DNA of 23,971 nucleotides, taken from IMG/VR virus record IMGVR_UViG_3300008266_000461, positions 1 through 23,971 of that record; one strand, given 5' to 3'. The translations under genes and the position numbers were made by a program. This document shows, piece after piece, positions 1 through 5,077 of the stretch. The first letter of the stretch is position 1. The number at the start of each line of letters is the position of its first letter. Source of the stretch: a virus. The notes under the pieces were generated by a model. The model saw only the letters and a list, made by a program, of their open reading frames with translations, did no database searches and was not told the origin of the DNA.

Positions 1-1
1 G

Positions 2-11
2 TATATTTATA
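2..11 (+). promoter_or_regulatory. Candidate late promoter box TATATTTATA
   Basis: A TATATTTATA box lies 19 nt before the ATG at 31 and is followed by an A-rich leader. The same decamer, with A or T at the last position, recurs upstream of several structural genes. The first eight bases resemble the Bacteroidetes -7 element TAnnTTTG. No -33 element can be judged because the window begins here. The promoter role is inferred. Confidence 0.4.
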
Positions 12-30
12 TAAATTAAAATTAAATAGT

Positions 31-258
31 ATGATTAAAAGTAATTATGATTTTGTATTAGAAGTAATTAAGAGTTATGAAATGGAGAAAGTATTGAGTG
101 ATTTTAAGGATAGATTTGTTGAGGGTGAGAATATAAGTAGAGAGGATTATTTTGATTTTTGTGGTAATTATGTAGATGATGTAAGTGAAGGATATTATAT
201 TGATTTGAATTGGAAGTGGATTGAAAGTGGTGGTGATTGGGATGTTTATAAGGATTAA
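31..258 (+). CDS. Small acidic hypothetical protein (75 aa)
   Basis: I do not recognise this 75-residue protein. It is acidic and rich in aromatic residues, with a Trp/Tyr-rich C-terminal third (around residues 54-73), and shows no signal peptide or membrane segment. The start is supported by an A-rich AAATTAAAATTAAATAGT leader directly upstream, the style used by the neighbouring small genes. Its codons contain more GTG, GAG and GGT than the structural genes, which may indicate a different origin. It is the first of a row of small accessory genes. In such phages these are commonly early host-takeover genes, but nothing in the sequence shows its role. Confidence 0.65.
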   Translation: MIKSNYDFVLEVIKSYEMEKVLSDFKDRFVEGENISREDYFDFCGNYVDDVSEGYYIDLNWKWIESGGDWDVYKD

Positions 259-280
259 AAATTAAATGTTAAAATTAGAA

Positions 281-306
281 GTGGGTGGTCAGGACTGATC
301 ACCTAC
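281..306 (+). other. Intergenic hairpin upstream of the small lipoprotein gene
   Basis: Two 12-nt arms (281-292 and 295-306) pair around a 2-nt centre, with two G-U pairs. No U-tract follows, so it is not a classic intrinsic terminator. It sits immediately before a TTCATGTCACA box and A-rich leader, the same hairpin-then-box arrangement seen at 786, 1000 and 1675. Confidence 0.5.
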
Positions 307-331
307 CTTCATGTCACACAAAAATTAAAGT

Positions 332-478
332 ATGAAACCACAACGCGAACTCGACTTCACAATTCCACTCATTGCACTAGTAATCCTAATTGCCGTTATG
401 GCTTCCAGCTGCTCCAGATCAATCACTCCATTCCAAGCAGCGAATGGAATGGCTAAGTGTGGTGTTGGGTTGAAATAA
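332..478 (+). CDS. Tiny predicted lipoprotein (48 aa)
   Basis: A 48-codon ORF with a lipoprotein signal: a charged N-terminus (MKPQRELD), a hydrophobic stretch at residues 11-23 (IPLIALVILIAVM) and a lipobox-like ASSC with the acceptor Cys at residue 27. After processing only about 22 residues would remain, including a second Cys at 43 in an AKCG motif. The start is supported by the AAAATTAAAGT leader. Very small outer-membrane lipoproteins occur in phages as o-spanins or superinfection-exclusion proteins and also in Bacteroidetes hosts. Nothing here decides between these. The ORF is short, but the leader and lipobox together make it credible. Confidence 0.6.
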   Translation: MKPQRELDFTIPLIALVILIAVMASSCSRSITPFQAANGMAKCGVGLK

Positions 479-503
479 ACAGGGCTGGTCAAAATTAAAC
501 ACA

Positions 504-530
504 TACATTCACATTATAAAATTAAAACGT
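504..530 (+). repeat. Repeated leader cassette, copy 1 (TACATTCAC type)
   Basis: TACATTCAC followed by an A-rich block ending in AAAACGT, 18 nt from the box to the ATG at 531. It is nearly identical to the leaders at 807, 1020 and 1177. It probably acts as a combined promoter and translation-initiation module. Confidence 0.6.
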
Positions 531-782
531 ATGAACGAACAAACATTAAAGCGAGTATTATGGGTATTAATGGGTATATTATTAACATTGGTATTCCTAG
601 CAGCCGGTAATGATGGGCCTATGGATGTATCTGTAGCAGCAATAGTATTAATGGTGGGTGTAATTGCTATAAGTACCACTATAATGATATTATTATTAAT
701 AGCCAACAGCAGTAAACCAAAAAATAAACCACCCAGAACAATAGAACGGGATGGGGTGAAATATTGGACCTATAATGATTAA
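531..782 (+). CDS. Small two-helix membrane protein
   Basis: An 83-residue protein with two hydrophobic segments, about residues 8-26 and 34-58, separated by a short polar turn (GNDGPMD), then a basic, proline-containing tail (residues 60-83). This is a helical hairpin inner-membrane topology. The start is fixed by the conserved TACATTCAC leader 18 nt upstream. Small two-helix proteins in phages can be holins, antiholins or superinfection-exclusion proteins. The distance from the GH19 lysin gene (about 9.3 kb) argues against a simple holin-endolysin cassette. It is followed at once by a hairpin and the leader of the next gene. The function is not recognised. Confidence 0.7.
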   Translation: MNEQTLKRVLWVLMGILLTLVFLAAGNDGPMDVSVAAIVLMVGVIAISTTIMILLLIANSSKPKNKPPRTIERDGVKYWTYND

Positions 783-785
783 GGT

Positions 786-804
786 AACGGGGCAAAGCCC
801 CGTT
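786..804 (+). other. GC hairpin between small genes (copy A)
   Basis: A perfect 8-bp stem AACGGGGC/GCCCCGTT with an AAA loop, 3 nt after the preceding stop codon. No T-run follows. Instead the next gene's TATATTCAC leader begins 2 nt later. The outermost usable pair differs from the copy at 1675 (A-T here, G-C there), a compensatory change that supports an RNA structure. Confidence 0.7.
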
Positions 805-806
805 CC

Positions 807-833
807 TATATTCACGCTATAAAATTAAAACGT
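807..833 (+). repeat. Repeated leader cassette, copy 2
   Basis: TATATTCAC followed by an A-rich block ending in AAAACGT, with 18 nt between the box and ATG 834. It is almost identical to the cassette at 1020 and directly follows the hairpin at 786-804. Confidence 0.65.
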
Positions 834-995
834 ATGAGTAAAAAATTATTAAAAAAAGGATTTAAGTGGGAAGATAAATTAGAAGACCTAATATTTGATA
901 TGGTTATAGATAATGAAGATGAAGATAGTTTGAAATATGCTATTAAAATATTAAAAGAAAAATTAGATAGTATATTTGAAGATGAAGATGAATAA
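834..995 (+). CDS. Very small charged hypothetical protein (53 aa)
   Basis: A 53-codon ORF beginning MSKKLLKKGFKWEDKLEDL and ending in an acidic FEDEDE tail. It has a basic N-terminus and acidic C-terminus and is predicted to be mostly helical, without a membrane segment. It is too short for routine calling, but it begins exactly at the conserved 18-nt spacing from the leader box and ends just before another hairpin-leader unit, as its neighbours do. The family is not recognised. Confidence 0.6.
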   Translation: MSKKLLKKGFKWEDKLEDLIFDMVIDNEDEDSLKYAIKILKEKLDSIFEDEDE

Positions 996-999
996 TTGG

Positions 1000-1016
1000 A
1001 CGGGGCGAAGCCCCGT
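1000..1016 (+). other. GC hairpin between small genes (copy B)
   Basis: A 7-bp stem ACGGGGC/GCCCCGT with a GAA loop, 4 nt after the preceding stop codon and just before the leader box at 1020. It has the same architecture as the hairpins at 786 and 1675. Confidence 0.7.
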
Positions 1017-1019
1017 TCC

Positions 1020-1046
1020 TATATTCACGTTATAAAATTAAAACGT
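1020..1046 (+). repeat. Repeated leader cassette, copy 3
   Basis: TATATTCAC plus an A-rich block ending in AAAACGT, 18 nt from the box to ATG 1047. It differs from the copy at 807 by a single base in the spacer. Confidence 0.65.
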
Positions 1047-1160
1047 ATGATTACAATTAGTGTATTATCCAATTTTAAAGGCACAACAACCGAGTGGATT
1101 AAAGCAGCAACCGTATGTTTACTCCTCGATTCTACTTATATAATAATAATGCTAGTGTAG
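1047..1160 (+). CDS. Possible micro-ORF (37 aa)
   Basis: A 37-codon ORF positioned exactly behind a conserved leader cassette. The product starts MITISVLSNFKGTTTEWIKA and ends in a hydrophobic stretch (YIIIMLV). Only the leader supports it. The coding sequence is short enough to be chance, or it may be the remnant of a longer gene. Confidence 0.35.
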   Translation: MITISVLSNFKGTTTEWIKAATVCLLLDSTYIIIMLV

Positions 1161-1176
1161 GTCAGAATTAAACACA

Positions 1177-1203
1177 TATATTCACACTATAAAATTAAAT
1201 AAT
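1177..1203 (+). repeat. Repeated leader cassette, copy 4
   Basis: TATATTCAC plus an A-rich spacer, 18 nt from the box to ATG 1204. No hairpin precedes this copy. Instead it shares a GGTCA(A/G)AATTAAACACAT segment with the copy at 504. Confidence 0.6.
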
Positions 1204-1353
1204 ATGAAATATAATTTAATCCAAGCAATTCAAATGATAGAGAAACAATATGCTAAATCTATAGAAATGATCGAGTATGAAGATGGATCAGGTAAATCAT
1301 TTAATGTACGATTTATGGGTGAATCTAGAAATATACACCTGCGATTAAAATAA
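1204..1353 (+). CDS. Small hypothetical protein (49 aa)
   Basis: A 49-codon ORF starting MKYNLIQAIQMIEKQYAKSI, with an amphipathic helical N-terminal half and a beta-like C-terminal half (SFNVRFMG, NIHLRLK). The start is fixed by the conserved leader 18 nt upstream. There is no membrane segment or motif that I recognise. Like the genes around it, it is probably a separate accessory gene with its own leader. Confidence 0.55.
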   Translation: MKYNLIQAIQMIEKQYAKSIEMIEYEDGSGKSFNVRFMGESRNIHLRLK

Positions 1354-1378
1354 ATACGGCCGGTCAAAATAATAACCG

Positions 1379-1409
1379 TATATTCATATCACAATTAAAA
1401 ATTAATTAT
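1379..1409 (+). repeat. Repeated leader cassette, copy 5 (long-spacer type)
   Basis: TATATTCATATCACAATTAAA-type leader with 22 nt between TATATTCAT and ATG 1410. It shares its sequence and spacing with the copy at 1696, defining a second subtype beside the 18-nt one. Confidence 0.6.
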
Positions 1410-1646
1410 ATGAACAACAATTACGTTATCGTTTACAAGACAGCAGATCAAGAAATCGGAGTAATCAACGTTACAGGTGAAGACCACGTTGATGCTGAAG
1501 CCACGTTTTATGTTATAGCAGATGAGAATGGATGGTGTATTGATGAAGTAATAAGTGTAACGGTGAATATGGAAATAGTAGATCCGGTATACGAGATGGA
1601 AGATTCAGATCAGTGGCTCGATAAATACGTTCACATTCACTACTAA
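1410..1646 (+). CDS. Small acidic hypothetical protein (78 aa)
   Basis: A 78-residue acidic protein with alternating beta-type stretches (YVIVYKT, IGVINVTG, VISVTVNMEIV) and a helical segment around DAEATFYVIADENGW, suggesting a small alpha/beta fold. There is no signal peptide or membrane segment. The start follows the long-spacer leader. A GC hairpin and another leader copy follow its stop codon. The family is not recognised. Confidence 0.65.
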   Translation: MNNNYVIVYKTADQEIGVINVTGEDHVDAEATFYVIADENGWCIDEVISVTVNMEIVDPVYEMEDSDQWLDKYVHIHY

Positions 1647-1674
1647 TAATAACTAACATATTGAACAATGGGGT

Positions 1675-1693
1675 GACGGGGCTAAGCCCCGTC
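1675..1693 (+). other. GC hairpin between small genes (copy C)
   Basis: A perfect 8-bp stem GACGGGGC/GCCCCGTC with a TAA loop. It directly precedes the leader box at 1696. The G-C outer pair replaces the A-T pair of the copy at 786, a compensatory change. Confidence 0.7.
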
Positions 1694-1695
1694 CC

Positions 1696-1726
1696 TATAT
1701 TCATATCACAATTAAAATTAAACATT
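1696..1726 (+). repeat. Repeated leader cassette, copy 6 (long-spacer type)
   Basis: TATATTCATATCAC plus an A-rich block, 22 nt from TATATTCAT to ATG 1727, matching the copy at 1379. It argues that translation of the downstream gene starts at 1727, not at the upstream in-frame ATG at 1661. Confidence 0.6.
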
Positions 1727-1963
1727 ATGAATTACATGATTAATGACAATGCAAGCAGGATAGTAGCAATCGAATTCGCTGCGTGGGTAGTATTGAATGG
1801 TATGTGGCAATCGGATCTGACGTTCGAAGAGATGTACGAGTGCTGGATGAGGGAGTTGGATGATCAGGCGTACGACGATAGATTGGCACACGATAGTATA
1901 AATGCCGATCATGAGTGCTGGATCAGCGAAATGTATGAGATGGTTGACAGGTTAAAGCCCTAA
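1727..1963 (+). CDS. Small acidic hypothetical protein (78 aa)
   Basis: A 78-residue acidic protein rich in Trp, Met, Asp and Glu, with a repeated Glu-Cys-Trp element (YECWMRELDD and HECWISEMYE). An in-frame ATG at 1661 would give 100 aa, but that extension is the translated hairpin and leader repeat, so 1727 is preferred. It looks helical and cytosolic. The family is not recognised. Its codon choice is more GC-rich than that of the structural genes, and it borders the GC-rich repeat region downstream. Confidence 0.65.
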   Translation: MNYMINDNASRIVAIEFAAWVVLNGMWQSDLTFEEMYECWMRELDDQAYDDRLAHDSINADHECWISEMYEMVDRLKP

Positions 1964-2231
1964 TAAAAAACCGTTGATATCGGGTCGTTATCGATTGATA
2001 GCGGTCCGATAGCGGTTTGATAGCGATCTGCTCCCATGATGGCCGCGGTCCATCGATGGGGCGGTGGCGGCGTAAAAAAAAGCAGGTGTATTCACGACAG
2101 ACGCACGATCTTTACCCACCGACAGTATATACTCATATACTCACCAATATTTATAGCACGGTTTCCATTTAACCCCTTTTTAACCAAAATGTCAAAGATC
2201 TAAAATCTCTTTTTAACAACCTCTTTTGTCG
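1964..2231. other. 268-nt non-coding region with GC-rich patch
   Basis: No credible ORF. The first half contains 11-bp-period repeats (1976-2029), then CCGCGG (2043-2048), the palindrome CCATCGATGG (2050-2059), a G-rich run and A8 at about 2073-2080. The second half is AT-rich and contains ATATTTATA (2147-2155), which is 76 nt from the next ATG. The base composition contrasts strongly with the AT-rich surroundings. It could be an origin, a regulatory region or an intergenic insertion. The sequence does not decide. Confidence 0.5.
1976..2029. repeat. Iteron-like 11-bp tandem repeats
   Basis: Three consecutive 11-mers GATAGCGGTCC, GATAGCGGTTT and GATAGCGATCT (1997-2029) follow two degenerate units (GATATCGGGTC, then the 10-mer GTTATCGATT). 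The period of about one helical turn is what would be expected of an array of protein-binding sites on one DNA face. Function unknown. Confidence 0.6.
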
Positions 2232-2405
2232 ATGAAAAAGTATATACACGATAGTTTCCTACTAACAAAAGAAGACATTGCAAACAGTATATTAAGACAA
2301 CGTCTAGAACAAGCAGCGCGCTTTGGTCTCACGTTGGAACAGTTTATGGAAGCCGTGGACAAGGGATATACTCTTACCCCAATCTCAGGTTCACTACCAA
2401 GTTAA
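2232..2405 (+). CDS. Small hypothetical protein (57 aa)
   Basis: A 57-codon ORF beginning MKKYIHDSFLLTKEDIANSI with a helical, charged middle (LRQRLEQAARFGLTLEQFME) and a short polar tail. There is no membrane segment. It lacks the conserved leader of the genes before 1964 but has a distinct protein-like composition. It could be a small regulatory or host-modifying protein. I recognise no family. Confidence 0.5.
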   Translation: MKKYIHDSFLLTKEDIANSILRQRLEQAARFGLTLEQFMEAVDKGYTLTPISGSLPS

Positions 2406-2450
2406 TATAAAGTTTTCGCCTGGCAAAATAAACTAATTAATTTCCAGGAT

Positions 2451-2615
2451 ATGAAAAAACATATTATCGCGCTTATAGGTCATATCGCTATCGCTACCTT
2501 ACATTACCACTTGATGATGACTAAGGGAATTACTGGATTTCAATTCATTTCCTTCGCCGTCGTACATTACGTGTGGCATGACTTAATGATAAATCGTATA
2601 TACGGATTGAAGTAG
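2451..2615 (+). CDS. Small His-rich membrane protein (54 aa)
   Basis: A 54-codon ORF with hydrophobic segments at about residues 4-17 and 31-42 and six histidines (H4, H11, H18, H20, H39, H43), several close to the predicted membrane boundaries. The start is preceded by an A/T-rich leader (AACTAATTAATTTCCAGGAT). The family is not recognised. Clustered His in a small membrane protein can mean metal or cofactor binding, but this is only suggestive. Confidence 0.5.
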   Translation: MKKHIIALIGHIAIATLHYHLMMTKGITGFQFISFAVVHYVWHDLMINRIYGLK

Positions 2616-2672
2616 TTAGGTAAGGGGCCACAATGCTATGTGGGGGTTGGATCTTTATTATATTTATTGTAA

Positions 2673-3191
2673 ATGACATTTAAGATAAAACTTGAGGATA
2701 AAGCGGCTTTTCTTAATCGCATGGAAAAACAAGGCGAGGCAGTAGGAAGCGAACAAATTCAAGATAATAAACTTGAAGGTTATTTTGAAGTCAATATCGA
2801 CGACCCAAAACAATTAGAAATAGCAAAAACAATTTTAAAACAATCCCCAAAAATAAACACACTATCAGAAATGGAAAAGAAAAAACTTACCAAAAGTGAA
2901 TTAGCTGAAATGGTTCGCCAAGAATTACAAGCTGTTTTAGCTGAAAAGAAAAAAATGAAGGACGAAGATAAGAAAGAAAAATTAGATGAAAATGAAGAAT
3001 TAGAAGAAGGAGGAGTTGGCTCTCTTACTGATCCTAACTTTATTGCAGGTGTAGCTACTCTTCTCGGAGTTGGAGGCACAATTCTTACAGCCTATATTAG
3101 TGCATTAAAAAAGGCTAAAACCCCAGAAGAAAAAGCTAAAGTTAAAGCTGATTTAGGAAAAGCTGTTACTAAAGCTAATTTAATGGTATAA
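2673..3191 (+). CDS. Hypothetical protein with charged helix and C-terminal membrane segment
   Basis: A 172-residue protein. Residues 1-60 look alpha/beta. Residues 62-112 are a highly charged helical region, including a TKSELAEMVRQELQAVLAE helix. Residues 122-145 form a glycine-containing hydrophobic segment (FIAGVATLLGVGGTILTAYI), followed by a Lys/Ala-rich helical tail. The amphipathic helix resembles one common in small structural-region proteins of marine T4-like phages (from memory). TATATTTATT ends 4 nt before the ATG. A strong terminator follows the gene. It may be virion-associated or a membrane protein; the role is unknown. Confidence 0.75.
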   Translation: MTFKIKLEDKAAFLNRMEKQGEAVGSEQIQDNKLEGYFEVNIDDPKQLEIAKTILKQSPKINTLSEMEKKKLTKSELAEMVRQELQAVLAEKKKMKDEDKKEKLDENEELEEGGVGSLTDPNFIAGVATLLGVGGTILTAYISALKKAKTPEEKAKVKADLGKAVTKANLMV

Positions 3192-3212
3192 TTTAATTAT
3201 TAATTATTGTAA

Positions 3213-3238
3213 AAGGGCGTCTTGAAAAAGATGCCCTT
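3213..3238 (+). terminator. Intrinsic terminator
   Basis: Arms AAGGGCGTCTT (3213-3223) and AAGATGCCCTT (3228-3238) form an 11-bp stem with one G-U pair and a GAAA tetraloop, followed by a T-rich CTTCTTT. It lies 22 nt after the stop of the 172-aa gene and insulates it from the sigma-factor cluster. Confidence 0.85.
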
Positions 3239-3242
3239 CTTC

Positions 3243-3274
3243 TTTGGAAGTATAAAATTTCTTTGGTATATTTA
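3243..3274 (+). promoter_or_regulatory. Candidate Bacteroidetes-type promoter
   Basis: TTTG (3243-3246), then 20 nt, then TATATTTA (3267-3274), close to the Bacteroidetes housekeeping consensus TTTG-N19-21-TAnnTTTG. It lies just after the terminator and about 80 nt before the ATG at 3355. It could drive the 3355-4661 cluster by host polymerase. Confidence 0.45.
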
Positions 3275-3330
3275 ACCTACGAGAGGTTTGAAATGAGAGA
3301 ACGTGAGGGGTTGGGGAACATAGGTTATCA

Positions 3331-3340
3331 TATATTTATA
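3331..3340 (+). promoter_or_regulatory. Candidate late promoter box TATATTTATA
   Basis: TATATTTATA 14 nt before ATG 3355, the same spacing as the boxes before 4691 and 10118. There is no clear TTTG at the right distance upstream, as would be expected for a promoter read by a gp55-like sigma that needs only the -10 element. Confidence 0.45.
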
Positions 3341-3354
3341 TATAAACATATATT

Positions 3355-3555
3355 ATGCGTTACAAAAACAATGTAATAGACAAATTAACTCAACTAGACG
3401 CAACTGCTAACAGAATACAGTTTCAAGTTAATCGTGGTGTTGATCAAGAACAACTTTTAGAATCTGTTGAACAATTAAAAGACCAAGTTGAAAAAATTCG
3501 TGAAATTATTTCTTTAGAAGGAGATGAATTTGCTCAACAATTTGCCGATAGATAA
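3355..3555 (+). CDS. Small coiled-coil protein
   Basis: A 66-residue, almost entirely helical protein (MRYKNNVIDKLTQLDATANR, then a heptad-like region to about residue 55). There is no membrane segment. From memory, similar short proteins starting MRYKNNVI and containing coiled coils lie next to tail and sigma genes in marine T4-like phages, where they are unassigned. The downstream gene starts 2 nt after its stop, so the two are very probably cotranscribed and translationally coupled. Confidence 0.75.
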   Translation: MRYKNNVIDKLTQLDATANRIQFQVNRGVDQEQLLESVEQLKDQVEKIREIISLEGDEFAQQFADR

Positions 3556-3557
3556 TT

Positions 3558-3830
3558 ATGATGTGGATTTGGTTAATAGGAATTCATTTAATTGAAATAA
3601 TAGGGATAGGTATATTTTTACTTATTAGACGCAATAATGCACTTGAAAAAGCAGTTACCGAACAGCAACAATATATTGATGCTATTAGTATTATTATTGC
3701 TAATTCTGATGCTAAATTAAGAGAATTAGATACATTAGGTGCATTTCAAACAGATGATGAAGTAGGAACTTTCTTTACTAATTTAAGAGAAATTCAAGAA
3801 ATCCTTAATCAATTTTCTAATAAGAAATAA
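3558..3830 (+). CDS. Single-pass membrane protein with cytoplasmic helix
   Basis: A 90-residue protein with one N-terminal membrane segment (about residues 2-23, ending in positive RR) and a soluble, acidic helical domain (24-90). ATG codons at 3558 and 3561 are both possible starts. It is coupled to the 66-aa coiled-coil gene upstream (2-nt gap) and precedes the sigma gene by 57 nt. The function is not recognised. The arrangement of a membrane anchor plus coiled coil suggests that the two products could interact. Confidence 0.75.
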   Translation: MMWIWLIGIHLIEIIGIGIFLLIRRNNALEKAVTEQQQYIDAISIIIANSDAKLRELDTLGAFQTDDEVGTFFTNLREIQEILNQFSNKK

Positions 3831-3831
3831 G

Positions 3832-3864
3832 TTTGGTTATGTAATTTTTTCTCATTATATTGAG
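3832..3864 (+). promoter_or_regulatory. Candidate promoter of the sigma-factor gene
   Basis: TTTG (3832-3835), 20 nt, then TATATTGAG (3856-3864), 23 nt before ATG 3888. The combination TTG-N20-TATATTGAG recurs exactly upstream of the primase gene (19727-19758), suggesting a shared promoter class for regulatory and replication genes. Confidence 0.5.
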
Positions 3865-3887
3865 ATTAAAAATTAGGAAATCATACT

Positions 3888-4661
3888 ATGTCATATTTTG
3901 ATAATTACGGCTCCGATATATTTGCTGATGATTCATTAGCATTAACTAAACGAGGAAAGCCACGCAAGCGCAAACCAAAAGAACCCCGCATTTATTTTAC
4001 TCAGGATACTGAGGATGCTATTGTAGAATATCTTGTTACTACCGATACTGCTACACGTAATCGTATCTATAATGAACGTATTGAATACGGCTTTTATAAA
4101 TTAGCCGAAAATATTATTCATACGTTTAAATTTTACTATACGGATACAGATACGATAGAAGAACTCAAACACGAGGTTATTACTTTCCTCCTTGAAAAAC
4201 TTCACTTATATAAACCAGAAAAAGGTAAAGCATTTTCTTATTTTGGCACTATTGCAAAGCGTTATTTAATTGTTTACAACGAAAACAACTACAAAAAACT
4301 CCAGGAACGAGCCGATGTAGATGAATCGGATGACGATCAAATGCAACTGTATGAAAATGATAAAAGTATAGAAAACCTATTTAATGAAAATAATTTTATA
4401 GATCAATATATTAAGTATATTGACACTCATATATATAAATTATTTCCAAAAAAACAAGACGCTCAAACTGCAGACGCAATTGTAGAATTATTCCGTAAAC
4501 GTGAAACATTAGAAATATTTAATAAAAAGGCACTATACATTTATATTCGTGAGATTACTGATGTGTCTACTCCCCAAATTACTAAAATAATTAAAAAACT
4601 TAAATCGTTATACGTCCAATTATATAATGAATATTATAATCATGGATATATAAAAATTTAA
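3888..4661 (+). CDS. T4 gp55-like late sigma factor
   Basis: A 257-residue protein. After a basic linker (residues 18-34), residues 58-137 look like the sigma-70 region 2 core of T4 gp55-type phage sigma factors: a helix around AENIIHTFKFYYTD, then EELKHEVITFLLEKL, and a YKPEKGKAFSYFGTIAKRYL segment matching the conserved basic/aromatic helix that contacts the -10 element. Residues 215-249 (IREITDVSTPQITKIIKKL) resemble a helix-turn-helix. T4 gp55 (185 aa) recognises late promoters with only a -10 element when coupled to the sliding clamp. The expected role is to direct host RNA polymerase to structural genes. It sits just before the baseplate block. Assignment is from family memory, not a search; the C-terminal extension relative to gp55 is notable. 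Confidence 0.75.
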   Translation: MSYFDNYGSDIFADDSLALTKRGKPRKRKPKEPRIYFTQDTEDAIVEYLVTTDTATRNRIYNERIEYGFYKLAENIIHTFKFYYTDTDTIEELKHEVITFLLEKLHLYKPEKGKAFSYFGTIAKRYLIVYNENNYKKLQERADVDESDDDQMQLYENDKSIENLFNENNFIDQYIKYIDTHIYKLFPKKQDAQTADAIVELFRKRETLEIFNKKALYIYIREITDVSTPQITKIIKKLKSLYVQLYNEYYNHGYIKI

Positions 4662-4666
4662 TTATT

Positions 4667-4676
4667 TATATTTATT
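4667..4676 (+). promoter_or_regulatory. Candidate late promoter box TATATTTATT
   Basis: TATATTTATT 14 nt before ATG 4691, at the head of the tightly packed run of baseplate genes. It matches the other boxes in sequence and spacing. Confidence 0.45.
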
Positions 4677-4690
4677 GGTAAACGCAAATT

Positions 4691-5077
4691 ATGTCTAATT
4701 TTGATGATGTTACAATATTTGGCAACACATCTCTAGCAGACCTGTTTAAGCAGATACATAGGAATAATAAAGATGTTGATAAACAAATTAACGAATTAAT
4801 CGATACTCTTAAACCTATTGCTACATCTAATGCAGGTTCCGCTGTGATGTTGATGCCTACTGTTAAGGATTTAATTGATGTTAATGTTAAAAACAACGAA
4901 CAATTAATTAAAATGGCAGGTATAGCACAACGTGCTGCTAGTGTTAACGCTAGTGCTGGTCAAGAATTAATTGATATGGATGAAATTAATGCTTTGCTTG
5001 AGGAACAAAAAGCAGTACAAGAGCAGGGTAATAAATTATTAGAACAAGCTCCTATAATACAACTTGAAAATAAATGA
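4691..5077 (+). CDS. Helical hypothetical protein at the head of the baseplate operon
   Basis: A 128-residue, mainly helical protein with a low-complexity Ala/Ser/Asn region around residues 105-110 counted from the DNA (AASVNASAGQELID lies in the last third). There is no signal or membrane segment. From memory, proteins of this type (a helical region ending in a Lys/Asp-rich stretch, then an LIKMAGIAQRA-like helix) sit immediately before the gp5-like gene in marine T4-like phages, without known function. It overlaps the spike gene by 4 nt (ATGA), indicating translational coupling and a probable baseplate-assembly or chaperone role (inference). Confidence 0.75.
   Translation: MSNFDDVTIFGNTSLADLFKQIHRNNKDVDKQINELIDTLKPIATSNAGSAVMLMPTVKDLIDVNVKNNEQLIKMAGIAQRAASVNASAGQELIDMDEINALLEEQKAVQEQGNKLLEQAPIIQLENK

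Noticed and set aside
1661-1726. In-frame upstream ATG extending the 78-aa protein to 100 aa
   Set aside because: The extension is only the translated GC hairpin and leader repeat. The same leader elsewhere is non-coding, and the spacing to ATG 1727 matches another copy.
1976-2029. CRISPR-like array
   Set aside because: Units of about 11 bp with no spacers; this is a short tandem repeat, not a repeat-spacer array.
2628-2643. Possible terminator before the 172-aa gene
   Set aside because: Only a 5-bp CCACA/TGTGG stem with a 6-nt loop and no clean T-tract; too weak.
2780-3079. Minus-strand ORF of 99 aa
   Set aside because: Phe/Ser-rich antisense shadow of the Lys/Glu-rich codons of the real + strand gene; no leader or motif.
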